Positions 54,363 to 63,659 of a stretch of 64,000 bases of DNA are shown here, in pieces. How positions within the stretch are numbered: position 1 is the stretch's first letter; each line of letters starts with the position of its first letter. The notes under the pieces were generated by a model, which saw nothing but the letters and a program-made list of their open reading frames with translations, had not been told where the DNA came from and ran no database searches. The translations under genes were made by a program, and so were the position numbers. The stretch covers positions 29,236-93,235 of the IMG/VR virus record IMGVR_UViG_3300036828_000363; one strand, 5' to 3'. The DNA is from a virus.

Positions 54363-56501
54363 ATGGAAAAGGCAGAAAGAGTTCCGCTTTCAATTTCAAT
54401 GGGATCATTTCGTAAGATTGTACCGATAACGAAGATTGATTCTGCATTGCGAGAGGTATCCGGAATAGTTACCTCTGAAACACCGGATAAGACGGGTGAG
54501 ATTTGCGACTATGCTAAGTCTAAACCGTACTATCAAGCATGGTCACATGAATTCGCGAAGGCAACGAGTGGAAACTCACTGGGTAACCTTCGCGAAATGC
54601 ACAAGCTAATCGCCGTGGGTAAGTTGACCAACCTGCTCTATGATGACGACTCGAAAATCATCTATTGCACTGCGAAGGTCGTGGATGAACCCGCCTGGCA
54701 AAAGTGTCTACAAGGTGTTTACACCGGCTTTTCTCACGGTGGCGAGTATATTGGTGGAATAGTCACCGATGGTGAATTCAAACGCTACGTTGCGAAACCT
54801 TCCGAAGTTTCCCTTGTCGATAATCCCTGCAATCCTGATGCCCATTTCGAATTCGTCAAAACAGATGGATCAGTCGAGCTTCGCAAGTTCAAAAGCGTTC
54901 AAGCAGAGAAGACTGTGAAGGGCGCGAAAGATTGGTCGGACTTACCTTCCGTGATCAAGCACTACAGAGATGCGGTTGACAATGGCTACAAACCATCCGT
55001 GGAAAAGAAGTCGCCGGAAGGTTGGGAAGGCACCGTCGAAGCCATGAAAGATCATCCGGAGATTGACAACCCGTGGGCACTTGCGAACTGGATGAATGAC
55101 GAAGGGTATGAAGCTCACAAAGTCACGGAAGGACTGGCAATGAAAACCACTGAAGCGGTTTTTACCAAGGCGGAAGTTAAAGACATGCTGAAGACTCACC
55201 ACCTTGAAATTGGACGGTTAGTTCTTGCTGCTTTGAACAAGAAGGTCGTTCCGACAGATGGACTCAAGAAAGAAGACGGCAACGAGAACGGTTGTGAGTG
55301 TGACTGTGAGAGCTGCAAGGACAATGACTGTGAAGACTGTCCCGGTTGTGATGACGAGCACTGTCTCGGTAAAGCGAAGAAGGCAGCGAAGACGGTTGAA
55401 GCTGATCTAGTCGTGAAGCTCGCAAACAGGGCGATGATCAAGAAGGAACTTGCGACTTTCCATAAGGTCAAGTTCGAAGATGACAAGGCGAAGGAAACCG
55501 CGTGGAGCAATCTTCTTACTCGTGCGGTGGCAGTTGGCATCCACGTGGAAAAAGTGAATGATCAGGTGATGGATATCCTGCGTACTTCACTGGGAAAGAA
55601 ATTGGGCAAGTCAAAAGACGAAGTCAAGACTTTGCTTGTCGAACTGGAAAAGCGGGATGTGTCCGACAAGGAACGTGAAAAGCTCGCGGATAAGGGACAC
55701 GCGATGCCCGATGGTTCCTATCCAATTGCGAATACTTCCGATCTTAGCAACGCTATCCAAGCTATAGGTCGGGCGAAGAATCCAGACGCAGTCAAGCAAC
55801 ACATCAAGAGACGGGCGAAAGACCTTGGCGCGACTGACTCTCTACCTGATACTTGGAAGGTGGAAGCAACAACGGGTGGACTCAAAAAAGGATTGAATGA
55901 AGTCGCCCGTCTTGCGTCTTTGATTCTGCAAATGTCGTGGCTGAAGTGGTCGGTTCAGAATGAGCAGACGTATGAAGAAGATACCGCGTCTACTCTTCCT
56001 GCTGATCTTCAATCAGACATTGAAAGTATGGCTGAGACCTTCTTGTCAATGGCGAAGGAAGAGATTGATGAACTACTCGCCCAAGTCAAGACGGATAAGT
56101 ATCCGGATGAAGCTACGGGTGGTTGTTGTTCGCCCATACCTAGTTGCTGTAATTCAGTCGGACTAATTTGCGCGTCCGAGCTAACCGATCTTGAGAAGGC
56201 AGTGATTCAGGCTGTCGAGCTTGAGAAAGCCGAATTTGAAAAGGAGATTACCATCTACAAGGCGTCACAAAAAAACGGCACCGATGACGACTCAGATTTC
56301 GATGAGGCGACTGATGGAAAGGCACCCAACAATGAAGACGATGGTTATTGTGGTGTGAGTAAGCTTGTAGAAGGTTTGTACAAAGCTTCGCAGGAACCCA
56401 GTGAGGGTTTGTATCTCGCTGCAACGAACTCTATCAACCATAAACCCAAACCCAACCGCCAGTTGGCGGGGAAAGGTAACGTCCGAAATGAATCATCTTG
56501 A
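54363..56501 (+). CDS. XkdF-like prohead protease with C-terminal extensions
   Basis: About 712 residues from ATG 54363, which has GAGG 5 nt upstream; ATG 54339 and 54345 are in frame too. The first ~175 residues are the prohead-protease domain: VSGIVTSETPDKTGEICDY, LGNLREMHKLIAVGKLTN (catalytic His), YTGFSHGGEYIGG (catalytic Ser), PSEVSLVDNPCNPDAHFEF. After it come: a helical unit with HPEIDNPWALANWMNDEGYEAHK, a Cys-rich stretch CECDCESCKDNDCEDCPGCDDEHC, a unit ADKGHAMPDGSYPIANTSDLSNAIQAIGRAKNPDAVKQHIKRRAK, and a CCSPIPSCC element. Prohead proteases cut scaffold and capsid proteins; this one is the best candidate for cutting the KYSEDQ linkers. Confidence 0.8.
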   Translation: MEKAERVPLSISMGSFRKIVPITKIDSALREVSGIVTSETPDKTGEICDYAKSKPYYQAWSHEFAKATSGNSLGNLREMHKLIAVGKLTNLLYDDDSKIIYCTAKVVDEPAWQKCLQGVYTGFSHGGEYIGGIVTDGEFKRYVAKPSEVSLVDNPCNPDAHFEFVKTDGSVELRKFKSVQAEKTVKGAKDWSDLPSVIKHYRDAVDNGYKPSVEKKSPEGWEGTVEAMKDHPEIDNPWALANWMNDEGYEAHKVTEGLAMKTTEAVFTKAEVKDMLKTHHLEIGRLVLAALNKKVVPTDGLKKEDGNENGCECDCESCKDNDCEDCPGCDDEHCLGKAKKAAKTVEADLVVKLANRAMIKKELATFHKVKFEDDKAKETAWSNLLTRAVAVGIHVEKVNDQVMDILRTSLGKKLGKSKDEVKTLLVELEKRDVSDKEREKLADKGHAMPDGSYPIANTSDLSNAIQAIGRAKNPDAVKQHIKRRAKDLGATDSLPDTWKVEATTGGLKKGLNEVARLASLILQMSWLKWSVQNEQTYEEDTASTLPADLQSDIESMAETFLSMAKEEIDELLAQVKTDKYPDEATGGCCSPIPSCCNSVGLICASELTDLEKAVIQAVELEKAEFEKEITIYKASQKNGTDDDSDFDEATDGKAPNNEDDGYCGVSKLVEGLYKASQEPSEGLYLAATNSINHKPKPNRQLAGKGNVRNESS

Positions 56502-57270
56502 AAAAGCGAAGTCGGCAGCCACCCAATTGGCGCGTATGACAAAGGCGGTTGCGGATTTTCATCAAAAAACATCCGATCTTCACAATAACCACATGGCGAA
56601 AGTTTCCGCGCTTCATAAGGCACACGCGGACGACATGAGCGCAGCCATCGGGAATGTTCACAAAATTCTCGGTGACGAAAGTGGTGAGTTGAAGTCCATC
56701 GATCTTGAAGCGGGTGGAACGAAGAACCTTCAGGACTTTGGCGCGAACAAAGCGGCTGGCGCAGCCAATGATGCAGGTGCAACCAACGGTAAAGGCGCGA
56801 CTGCAACCAACGGCAAGGGTGAAACCGTTGATGAAGCAAACGGAAAAGGAGAGAAGACCATGAAGGCATCAGACATCCAAGAGATGATCCAGAAGTCGGT
56901 GGAAACCTCTATGGGTTCTTTCATGGAAGAATTCGTCAAGGCACTCACTGGTGCAGACGATGAGCAGTTGGCCAATTTGAAGAAAGATCAGGGTGGCGAC
57001 GGCAACGGCAACGGGGCCACTGTGGAGAAAGCGATGAATGGCGTCGGTAGTCGTGAAACGGTTGTTCGTCCAATCGTTCGGGCAGGTGGCGGCACAGTCG
57101 TGACGAAAGCAAATGACGCGACTGATGTGAAACCAGTAGCTGCGGAGCCGGTTGATGTTCAAAAAGCGTTGGGCGGTGATCAGGAAGAAGCGCTCAAGTT
57201 GATGCGCGGCGCGAAAAAATCCAATGACATTCCCCCGACTTTGATTGAACCAATGTCAAAGCTCCACTGA
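56488..57270 (+). CDS. probable scaffold or head-assembly protein
   Basis: 260 residues from ATG 56488 (14-nt overlap with the protease). The N-terminal 75 residues form a coiled coil (HLEKAKSAATQLARMTKAVADFHQKTSDLHNNHMAKVSALHKAHADDM). A Gly/Ala/Asn-rich spacer (NGKGATATNGKGETVDEANGKGEKT) and a second helical part follow. Place and composition (between protease and capsid gene, charged, helical, no Cys) fit a scaffold. No family match by eye. Confidence 0.55.
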   Translation: MNHLEKAKSAATQLARMTKAVADFHQKTSDLHNNHMAKVSALHKAHADDMSAAIGNVHKILGDESGELKSIDLEAGGTKNLQDFGANKAAGAANDAGATNGKGATATNGKGETVDEANGKGEKTMKASDIQEMIQKSVETSMGSFMEEFVKALTGADDEQLANLKKDQGGDGNGNGATVEKAMNGVGSRETVVRPIVRAGGGTVVTKANDATDVKPVAAEPVDVQKALGGDQEEALKLMRGAKKSNDIPPTLIEPMSKLH

Positions 57271-57280
57271 TTCAATTTCG

Positions 57281-57365
57281 CGGGACGGTTAAAGTATAAT
57301 CGTCCCGTCAAGTTTGAACTATAACAAAATCGGGTCAGAAAGCTTTAGTTTAGCTTGAGTCTGAC
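57281..57365 (+). promoter_or_regulatory. two hairpins in the capsid-gene leader
   Basis: Spacer of 119 bp before the capsid gene. Hairpin 1: CGGGACG/CGTCCCG (57281-57307) with TATAAT in its loop. Hairpin 2: GTCAGA-AAGCT/AGCTT-(GAG)-TCTGAC (57334-57365). Either could protect or process the capsid mRNA, or hold a promoter. Confidence 0.5.
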
Positions 57366-57389
57366 GAGCCGATAAAGAGGAAAGAGAAA

Positions 57390-58979
57390 ATGATTAACCC
57401 AGCGATATTGGATTTAATCAAAGGTCTCAGGAAAGATGCGACCACCACGGGCATCTCTACTGGCACGGGCCTTAACTTCTACAACTTGGAAGCACAAGCG
57501 AAGAATATCTATCCGGTATTCTATCCGCTCCTTGCGTCCATCCCTCGCAAAAACCCGATGTTCAATGGGCAACGGGTAGGCGGTTTGGGAATCAACTGGA
57601 AAGCAATCACTGGAATCGATTCCGGTGGCTATCCAGCCGTGTCAGAAGGAAACCGCAACTCCTATCTCAGCTTCACTGAGAAGGACTACTATGCTCCTTA
57701 CAAATTTCTGGGAAAGGATGTTGAGGTATCTTTCCAAGCGCAAGCAACTGGTTTGGGATTTGATGACAATGTCGCACTTGCTCAGCTTTCCCAGTTGAAC
57801 GCTCTGCTCATGGGCGAAGAGAGAATGATTCTCTTCGGTAACTCAGGCACTCCCGGAGTAGGTGGAACCTATGGATTCCTTTTGGGAACTGTAGGGACAC
57901 CAGTCGCGCTCGGTGTTACTACCGTTGTCGATCAAAGAGGTGGAACCGGATTTCCAAACGCGACGAACGTTTCAGCGTTCTGTGTCGCGTTAACCGCGTG
58001 GGGTCAATATCTCGCGACTCCAACCGGAGTAAAACTTCCATTTCGCCGTGTCAACGCGGATTCTTCAACTGACGATATCAACGGTGGCACGTCAGTAGTT
58101 TCCGCCGCGTCTAACATTGTTGCTTCCAGCTCAGGCACAAGCAAACAATCCATTCAGTTCACGGTTCCCGCGATTGCTGGCGCCGTTGCCTACGCGTGGT
58201 TTGTTGACATCGTTGATGCAACAACTCCTGTAACCTCGAACTCCGTCTTCTGGGGAGTCACGGCAACACCAGTCGCGGTAATTTCAGGCGCGCCTCCGGG
58301 ATCAAACCAAAAAGCAAACGCGACTGATGCAGTCACCACCAAAGGATTGTCAACGGATAATTCCTACAACAACCTCGATTTTGACGGTTTGATGACTTGG
58401 GGTTTCAGTAACGCGAATGCCGCGCAACCGTCTTATTGGAAGGACATGGGCGGAGCCGGCTTCACTGCAAACGGTGATGGCACGATCAAAGAGTTTGAAG
58501 ATATCATGGACTTCTTTTGGCTCAACTACAAATTGACCTTCGACAAAATCTATGTCGGTGGCAATTTGATTTCCGCGATTTCCCGCGCCATTGTTCAGTC
58601 AAGTGGCACCAATGACCTTGCGCAGAGAATCGTGTTTGATCGCAACTCGGACGGAACCCTGTCCGGTGGCACCAAGTTAGTCGAGTACCGTTCCAAGTAC
58701 TCGAACACGGGCGCGCCCAAGGTTCTTCCCGTTCTCACTCACCCGTGGATGCCCCAAGGTTGCATCTACTTTGATTTGATCAACAACCCGTATCCTGCCG
58801 CGGGCGGAACCATTCCGACTGTGCGTCAGATCATGTCCCTCGAAGACCATTTCTCCATCAAATGGCCATATCGGAAGCTCCAGCATGAGTTGGGCACCTA
58901 TTGTTTCGAAACGCTTCAGCACTATATCCCGTTCGGGATTGCAGTGTTGACTGGCGCGTCGAACACAGTGAACCCGTAA
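57390..58979 (+). CDS. major capsid protein
   Basis: 529 residues with AGGAAAGAG upstream. Signature blocks: N-terminal KDATTTGISTGTGLNFYNLEAQAKNIYPVFYPLLASIPRKNP, SEGNRNSYLSFTEKDYYAPYKFLG, LNALLMGEERMILFGNSGTPG, KIYVGGNLISAISRAI, SLEDHFSIKWPYRKLQHELGTYCFETLQHYIPFGIAVLTG. This fits the HK97-type capsid proteins of phages with an N-terminal 'GTGL' segment. About residues 205-300 (VNADSSTDDINGG... WFVDIVDATTPVTSN... SGAPPGSNQ) look like an inserted Ig-like domain. The ~20-residue segment 15-34 recurs in the 35408 protein. Confidence 0.85.
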   Translation: MINPAILDLIKGLRKDATTTGISTGTGLNFYNLEAQAKNIYPVFYPLLASIPRKNPMFNGQRVGGLGINWKAITGIDSGGYPAVSEGNRNSYLSFTEKDYYAPYKFLGKDVEVSFQAQATGLGFDDNVALAQLSQLNALLMGEERMILFGNSGTPGVGGTYGFLLGTVGTPVALGVTTVVDQRGGTGFPNATNVSAFCVALTAWGQYLATPTGVKLPFRRVNADSSTDDINGGTSVVSAASNIVASSSGTSKQSIQFTVPAIAGAVAYAWFVDIVDATTPVTSNSVFWGVTATPVAVISGAPPGSNQKANATDAVTTKGLSTDNSYNNLDFDGLMTWGFSNANAAQPSYWKDMGGAGFTANGDGTIKEFEDIMDFFWLNYKLTFDKIYVGGNLISAISRAIVQSSGTNDLAQRIVFDRNSDGTLSGGTKLVEYRSKYSNTGAPKVLPVLTHPWMPQGCIYFDLINNPYPAAGGTIPTVRQIMSLEDHFSIKWPYRKLQHELGTYCFETLQHYIPFGIAVLTGASNTVNP

Positions 58980-58988
58980 CCAGTTTTT

Positions 58989-59027
58989 CCCTCATTAGTG
59001 TGGTTCTTAGCATCATACTAATGAGGG
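58989..59027 (+). terminator. hairpin after the capsid gene
   Basis: CCCTCATTAGT and ACTAATGAGGG form a perfect 11-bp stem with a 17-nt loop. No T-run follows, so it may only stabilise or process the mRNA rather than end it. Confidence 0.45.
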
Positions 59028-59063
59028 GTTAGTGAGTAAATCTAACTTGAAAGGATTTTTGAA

Positions 59064-59534
59064 ATGACTGACCAAGTTGAAAAACACGGTACAGGACACG
59101 GTGCGGAGCATAGTGCAGGAGCAACTGGGACTTCGGCTACTGTTACTACTCGTAAAACTACGATTAAGCAAAGAGGGGCGTCGGCGTCACCTGCGCCCGC
59201 GTCTACCACGCAACCTACCATTGAAAAAGTCGATCCAGACGTTGCCAAGGTTGGAGATGAAATTATTATTACCGGAGTCAACTTTGGCACTGAGGTTGGT
59301 TCAGTGGTAATTGGCGGAGTGATCGCAGGCGTGGTAATGAATGAAGACACTGAGCAGAGTCCTATCCAGAGCGCACCTGCCTGGAGCGACACTGAGGTGA
59401 CGGTTGTCGTTCCTGAAGTCAACATACTGAAATACGCGGGGCAAGGAATGGCACGTCATCATGCCATCCTTACCACTGGTGATCCGGATACTCCGCTTAC
59501 CAGTGCTCCATTTCAGTTTATTGTGGTTGCTTGA
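59064..59534 (+). CDS. IPT/TIG-domain head decoration-like protein
   Basis: 156 residues. A disordered Ser/Thr/Ala/Pro-rich N-terminus is followed by one IPT/TIG fold: QPTIEKVDPDVAKVGDEIIITGVNFGTEVGSVVIGGVIAGVVMN, WSDTEVTVVVPEV. Such folds are common in virion decoration and fibre proteins. It follows the capsid gene, so a capsid decoration role is likely. Ends at a strong terminator. Confidence 0.7.
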   Translation: MTDQVEKHGTGHGAEHSAGATGTSATVTTRKTTIKQRGASASPAPASTTQPTIEKVDPDVAKVGDEIIITGVNFGTEVGSVVIGGVIAGVVMNEDTEQSPIQSAPAWSDTEVTVVVPEVNILKYAGQGMARHHAILTTGDPDTPLTSAPFQFIVVA

Positions 59535-59549
59535 TCAGGCCGGCTATTG

Positions 59550-59580
59550 AGAGATGCTTCTCCGGAAGCATCTCTTCATT
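59550..59580 (+). terminator. intrinsic terminator
   Basis: AGAGATGCTTC-TCCG-GAAGCATCTCT is an 11-bp perfect stem with a tetraloop; TCATTCTTAG follows, a weak U-tract. It separates the capsid block from the glycosyltransferase block. Confidence 0.7.
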
Positions 59581-59588
59581 CTTAGTTT

Positions 59589-60272
59589 ATGTTAGTTACT
59601 TGCATAATGCCTACGGCGGACAGACGTGATCATATTTCATTCGCGCTACAGTGCTATCAAAAACAAGACTGGCAGGAAAAGGAATTGATAGTAGTGGATG
59701 ACGGGATGGATGCAGTCAGAGATTTGTTTGCAGATATACCGGGGGTTACCTATTACCGTCCTGTCCTGTCTGAGTTTTATCCTAACAGGCAGTCGATAGG
59801 TACGAAGCGTAATTTAGCTAACCGTCTAGGCAAGGGTTCCATTTTCATTCATTTTGACGATGACGATTGGTCTGCTAGTGATCGTATTACAAGGCAAGTT
59901 AAAATGATGGAGTCATCCGGGAAGAGCGTGGTTGGTTTTCGTTCGCTTTTATTTTTTCATTCACGAGAAAAGCAACTCTACAGATACAGTCATCCTAGTA
60001 GCGAATATTCATGTGGTTCTAGTCTTTGCTACACGCGTGAGTTTTGGGAACAGCATAACTTCGAATGTACTAACGTGGGAGAAGACAATGCGTTTGTAGT
60101 TAAGGCGCGTTTACACAATCAGATTTATGGTGGTGATGGAGATAAGACAATGGTAGCTCGTATTCATGAAAATAATACGACTACCTATAGGCTGATGGAT
60201 GGTTATTGGTGGACGCAACTACCTTTGGAAGACCTTCCGGTAGGTTTTGTTGAAGCACAATATGAAAGTTAA
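59589..60272 (+). CDS. GT2-family glycosyltransferase
   Basis: 227 residues. CIMPTADRRDHISFALQCYQKQDWQEKELIVVDDG gives the GT-A nucleotide-sugar site; SIFIHFDDDDWSASDRI holds the DxD metal motif; NVGEDNAFV resembles the ED motif. The product is unknown. First of a run of five sugar or methyl transferase genes. Confidence 0.8.
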   Translation: MLVTCIMPTADRRDHISFALQCYQKQDWQEKELIVVDDGMDAVRDLFADIPGVTYYRPVLSEFYPNRQSIGTKRNLANRLGKGSIFIHFDDDDWSASDRITRQVKMMESSGKSVVGFRSLLFFHSREKQLYRYSHPSSEYSCGSSLCYTREFWEQHNFECTNVGEDNAFVVKARLHNQIYGGDGDKTMVARIHENNTTTYRLMDGYWWTQLPLEDLPVGFVEAQYES

Positions 60273-61170
60273 CATCATATCGAACTTGACGAACGGTGTC
60301 GGGCTACAGAGAGACTGTGAAATGCTCGGTAAGGAATTGTCCGCTCGCGGTATGGATGTAACCAAGGTGATGTGGAACGATACCATGTGTTCCGAAGCGG
60401 ATATTAATATATTTGTTGAGCTAGTTTCTCCGACTTTATTCAAGTTCGCTCGTGAACAATGGGTGATACCTAATGCTGAGTGGTGGTACTTTGACAATCA
60501 GCTTCCGAACATAGATAAGATATTCGCAAAGACTCAGGACTGTGTGAATATTTTTAGTGAGAAGCGACGGTTGGACTGGCAGAATCAATCAAGCTGTAAG
60601 TTCAGCATAGATTATCTTGGTTGGAAAGCGATAGACTTTTACGAACCTTCTATTGAACGGGAGAGAAAGTTTCTACACATAGCAGGAAAATCCCAGTTCA
60701 AGAATACAGATTCTATATTGAGTGCTTGGGAGAATATTGATGCAGAGCTAACTATTGTGTCAGAGCATTACCGTCCACAACAGTCACACGTAACTTGGCA
60801 TAGAAGAGTCAGTGACGAAGATATGCTGGGATTACAGAACAGCCACTTATTTCATATCATGCCATCTGCGTATGAAGGTTACGGTCATGTGCTTCACGAA
60901 GGTTTAGGAGTGGGAGCGGTGGTGATTACTACTGATGCCGCGCCAATGAATGAATGTGCTGCTGCAATCTTTGTTCCCTATGATAGGACTAAGAACTATA
61001 ATTCGGCACCTCTTTACCATGTGTCACCGAGCGCGATAATGGATTCAGTTTCGACAGCACTCAAAATGAATGATGAGCAGATCAAAGTGTTTCAAGAGTT
61101 AGCTCGAAAACAGTTTTGTGCTGACAAGGAAGAGTTTTCAAAGAATCTTGATAAGTTAGCAGGTATTTAG
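60262..61170 (+). CDS. GT4-like glycosyltransferase
   Basis: 302 residues from ATG 60262 (11-nt overlap with the GT2 gene; the frame opens at TTG 60247). GT-B-like plan: N-terminal VNIISNLTNGVGLQRDCEMLGKEL, C-terminal HIMPSAYEGYGHVLHEGLGVGAVVITTDAAPMNE, where EGYG and E...G match the donor-binding E-x7-E of GT4 enzymes. Donor and acceptor unknown. No gap to the methyltransferase gene. Confidence 0.75.
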   Translation: MKVNIISNLTNGVGLQRDCEMLGKELSARGMDVTKVMWNDTMCSEADINIFVELVSPTLFKFAREQWVIPNAEWWYFDNQLPNIDKIFAKTQDCVNIFSEKRRLDWQNQSSCKFSIDYLGWKAIDFYEPSIERERKFLHIAGKSQFKNTDSILSAWENIDAELTIVSEHYRPQQSHVTWHRRVSDEDMLGLQNSHLFHIMPSAYEGYGHVLHEGLGVGAVVITTDAAPMNECAAAIFVPYDRTKNYNSAPLYHVSPSAIMDSVSTALKMNDEQIKVFQELARKQFCADKEEFSKNLDKLAGI

Positions 61171-61716
61171 GTGGAACTGGTTTGGAAATGGTCGGGGACT
61201 CCGGGGGAAGACCTTAACGATGCCCTTTGCTTCGCGTGTAAAGTCCTCACCCCGAATAGTTACCTCGAAATTGGAGTAGACGGCGGCGGTTCTCTGTTGA
61301 CCGTCCTACGTCATGCAAAACCGGAAAGAATCGTGTTGTGTGATATCTGGAATCCTAAGTACTGTGATCATGGTTTGTCTAATCATGAGCATATCGTCCA
61401 GCTTTTAGATTCGTTTAATGCTCACGCGACTTTCTTAGATGGAGATTCAACAGTTTTAGTTCCTAGTCTAAGCGAGGAATTCGATTTAATTACGGTAGAC
61501 GGTGACCATAGTGAAAGTGTTGCGAGCACTGATTTAATTCACGCGTGGTCTCTGTTAAAACGTGGTGGCATGTTAGTGTTCGATGACGTTGGGCATCATG
61601 TTTTTCCGCAGCTTAAAAAAGTTTTCACGGATTTCTTACAGTCGCACATTGACGCTGTGTTGATAAAAGAAGCAACTTCTGATTGGAAAAATACTGCGAT
61701 AGTGGTTAAGCGATGA
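61171..61716 (+). CDS. SAM-dependent methyltransferase (class I)
   Basis: 181 residues from GTG 61171. LEIGVDGGGSLLTVL is motif I, ERIVLCDIW the acidic strand, and FDLITVDGDHSESVASTDLIHAW with GGMLVFDDVGHH resemble Methyltransf_24 enzymes, as in domain 3 of the 50264 protein. It may methylate a sugar made by the neighbouring transferases. Confidence 0.75.
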   Translation: MELVWKWSGTPGEDLNDALCFACKVLTPNSYLEIGVDGGGSLLTVLRHAKPERIVLCDIWNPKYCDHGLSNHEHIVQLLDSFNAHATFLDGDSTVLVPSLSEEFDLITVDGDHSESVASTDLIHAWSLLKRGGMLVFDDVGHHVFPQLKKVFTDFLQSHIDAVLIKEATSDWKNTAIVVKR

Positions 61717-62174
61717 AACTTGAACTGGGTTGTGGGAACAAACCGACTGACGGTTACACGCATCATGATAAGTGGAAGCATGATTACTTTGTGGATGTTG
61801 CGTGGGACTTACAAGCGGTTCCGTGGCCACTTGAAGACGGTTCAATCGATGAAATACTCGCGATAGATGTGTTTGAGCATCTAAAAATAGATGTCAGAGT
61901 ATGGCTAGATGAGTGTTATCGATTGTTAAAGCAGGATGGCATTCTTGACATGAGACTTCCTGCTTGGGATAACCCTTACTCGTACCGTGATCCTACTCAC
62001 TATCGGGTTTTCCATCCGGAGAGTTTTCTTTATTGGTGCCCGGGGAAGGAGTCAGGGACGGTGTGGCAGGACTTTGGTCGTTACTACTTTGGGGAAACCT
62101 ATTCGAAGTGGTGGCGACAATTGGAAGTGAAGCGGGAGTTTGATGATCTTCGCTTTAAGCTGGTGAAGCTATGA
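61713..62174 (+). CDS. predicted SAM-dependent methyltransferase (type 11-like)
   Basis: 153 residues, ATGA overlap. KLELGCGNKPTDGYTHHDKW (motif I with E-x-G-C-G), VDVAWDLQAVPWPLEDGSIDEILAIDVFEHL (motif II and post-I), RLLKQDGILDMRLPAWDNP. Short for the family but complete through motif IV. YRDPTHYRVFHPESFLYW is typical of small phage and polysaccharide methyltransferases. It overlaps the next gene (ATGA-like). Confidence 0.78.
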   Translation: MKLELGCGNKPTDGYTHHDKWKHDYFVDVAWDLQAVPWPLEDGSIDEILAIDVFEHLKIDVRVWLDECYRLLKQDGILDMRLPAWDNPYSYRDPTHYRVFHPESFLYWCPGKESGTVWQDFGRYYFGETYSKWWRQLEVKREFDDLRFKLVKL

Positions 62175-63010
62175 GTGAAAAAGACATTTTGATTATTCCG
62201 ACTTTCAGTCGTCCCGAGATGTTATGGGTTTGTCTTGACTACATCGCGAAATGTCCTGAAGCGAACCTTTTAGACATACGTGTTTGTGTTGACACTCACG
62301 AGAATAATTTTCGTCATCCGGATTTGCGGGATATCGCGACTGTACTTTCAAAGTTTCCTACTTTGCATGTTGATATGACCGTTCGTTCACCTCATGGTTA
62401 TTACGGTAATAGCTACAATGTGTTGTCTGCTTATCGTGATGCCTATGACACTCACGCGCAATATGTCTTCATGGTTGAAGATGACATAATGGTAGCGAAG
62501 GATTTCTTTGAGTGGCACTACTCAGTTCAAAAAGAACTTCGTAACTGCTTCTGTTCTATTGGGACATTGAATCAGCGTAGTCCAATTCCTAATATTCCAG
62601 TGACGGAGAAGGGTTTCTACACAAGCTACAAAGACTACGCGTCATGGGGAGTTTGCTTCAGGCGTGAGGTATTGAGAAACATCATTAGGCACGCTCATCC
62701 GGATTATTTTTCTCACATGGAATACTACATTCGTCACCATCTATCAGGGTTCGGGTTTGACAGTGAATACTGTGAGCAGGATGGATTGATAGTTAGGGAA
62801 ATGGGACGGGAAAAAGGTTTTTCCATCTATCCGACAAAAGCTCACGCGCAACACGTTGGTTGGTACGGATACCATCGTACTGCGAGTGTTCGCCCAGAGG
62901 GTAGTCTTGAAGAACGTTATCACCATGTCAAAAAAGTCGTTAGCGATCCAGTTGAACTAAAAAAGCATGTTCACGATTTCTATGACATAGAAGTTTTGCG
63001 GGTGGATTGA
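62171..63010 (+). CDS. GT-A-type glycosyltransferase
   Basis: 279 residues. LIIPTFSRPEMLWVCLDYIAK opens the GT-A fold; YVFMVEDDIMVAKDFFEW gives an ED-D motif. GVCFRREVLRNIIRHAHPDYFSHMEYYIRHHLSGFGFDSEYCEQDGLI is the acceptor side. Likely a GT2-type enzyme. Last in the sugar block before the connector gene, 1 nt apart. Confidence 0.72.
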   Translation: MSEKDILIIPTFSRPEMLWVCLDYIAKCPEANLLDIRVCVDTHENNFRHPDLRDIATVLSKFPTLHVDMTVRSPHGYYGNSYNVLSAYRDAYDTHAQYVFMVEDDIMVAKDFFEWHYSVQKELRNCFCSIGTLNQRSPIPNIPVTEKGFYTSYKDYASWGVCFRREVLRNIIRHAHPDYFSHMEYYIRHHLSGFGFDSEYCEQDGLIVREMGREKGFSIYPTKAHAQHVGWYGYHRTASVRPEGSLEERYHHVKKVVSDPVELKKHVHDFYDIEVLRVD

Positions 63011-63011
63011 T

Positions 63012-63659
63012 ATGGGAATCGAATTAACTACCGTTGATGCCGTCAAGAGTTGGTTATCAGGCCAAGGTAAGTCACCTTCCGCGTCTACTGACGATGATAA
63101 TATCCAAGCTTGCATAACGATGTGGAGTTGGATATTTCTTTGCAAGTCCGGTTTTACCACGGATAGTGATGTACCCGAAGATAGCCCGTTTAATACTCCA
63201 ATCGAATACGATGAGGTGTATGACGGAACCGGGCACGGTATGATGTTTCTACGCAATTCGCCTATCCAAACTGTTACGTCACTTTCTATAAATGGTAGTC
63301 CGGTTACTCTGTCTTCGGGTTATGGTAGCACAGGATTCTTGATTAATACAGCAAGGACTGCGCTTGTAATCTCTGGTGGCTCTGGTGTCGCGTACTCAGG
63401 TGTTGGTGGCGGTGCTTGTTTTAATGAAGGCGTACAGAACATTCACATAGTTTATACGGCGGGTTACACTCGAACACCACCGGATATTGAACGCGCTTGT
63501 GTCAAGCAAGTTGCGCTTACATATAAGCGACGTGACTGGATAGGTTTGAAGAGCAAGACTATGTCGGGTGGTGCTGGAACTACTTCCTATCAAGATTATG
63601 AGTGTGATGCAGAAGTGGAAGGAATTCTTGGATACTACCAAAAGGTTATACCAGTTTGA
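63012..63659 (+). CDS. head-tail connector (gp6-like) protein
   Basis: 215 residues. ELTTVDAVKSWLSGQGKSPSASTDDDNIQACITMWSWIFLCKSG is the start of the phage gp6-like DNA-packaging connector. VYDGTGHGMMFLRNSPIQTVTSLSINGSPV and IHIVYTAGYTRTPPDIERACVKQVALTYKRRDWIG complete it. It would sit under the portal. Its stop overlaps the TTG of the next gene. Confidence 0.8.
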   Translation: MGIELTTVDAVKSWLSGQGKSPSASTDDDNIQACITMWSWIFLCKSGFTTDSDVPEDSPFNTPIEYDEVYDGTGHGMMFLRNSPIQTVTSLSINGSPVTLSSGYGSTGFLINTARTALVISGGSGVAYSGVGGGACFNEGVQNIHIVYTAGYTRTPPDIERACVKQVALTYKRRDWIGLKSKTMSGGAGTTSYQDYECDAEVEGILGYYQKVIPV

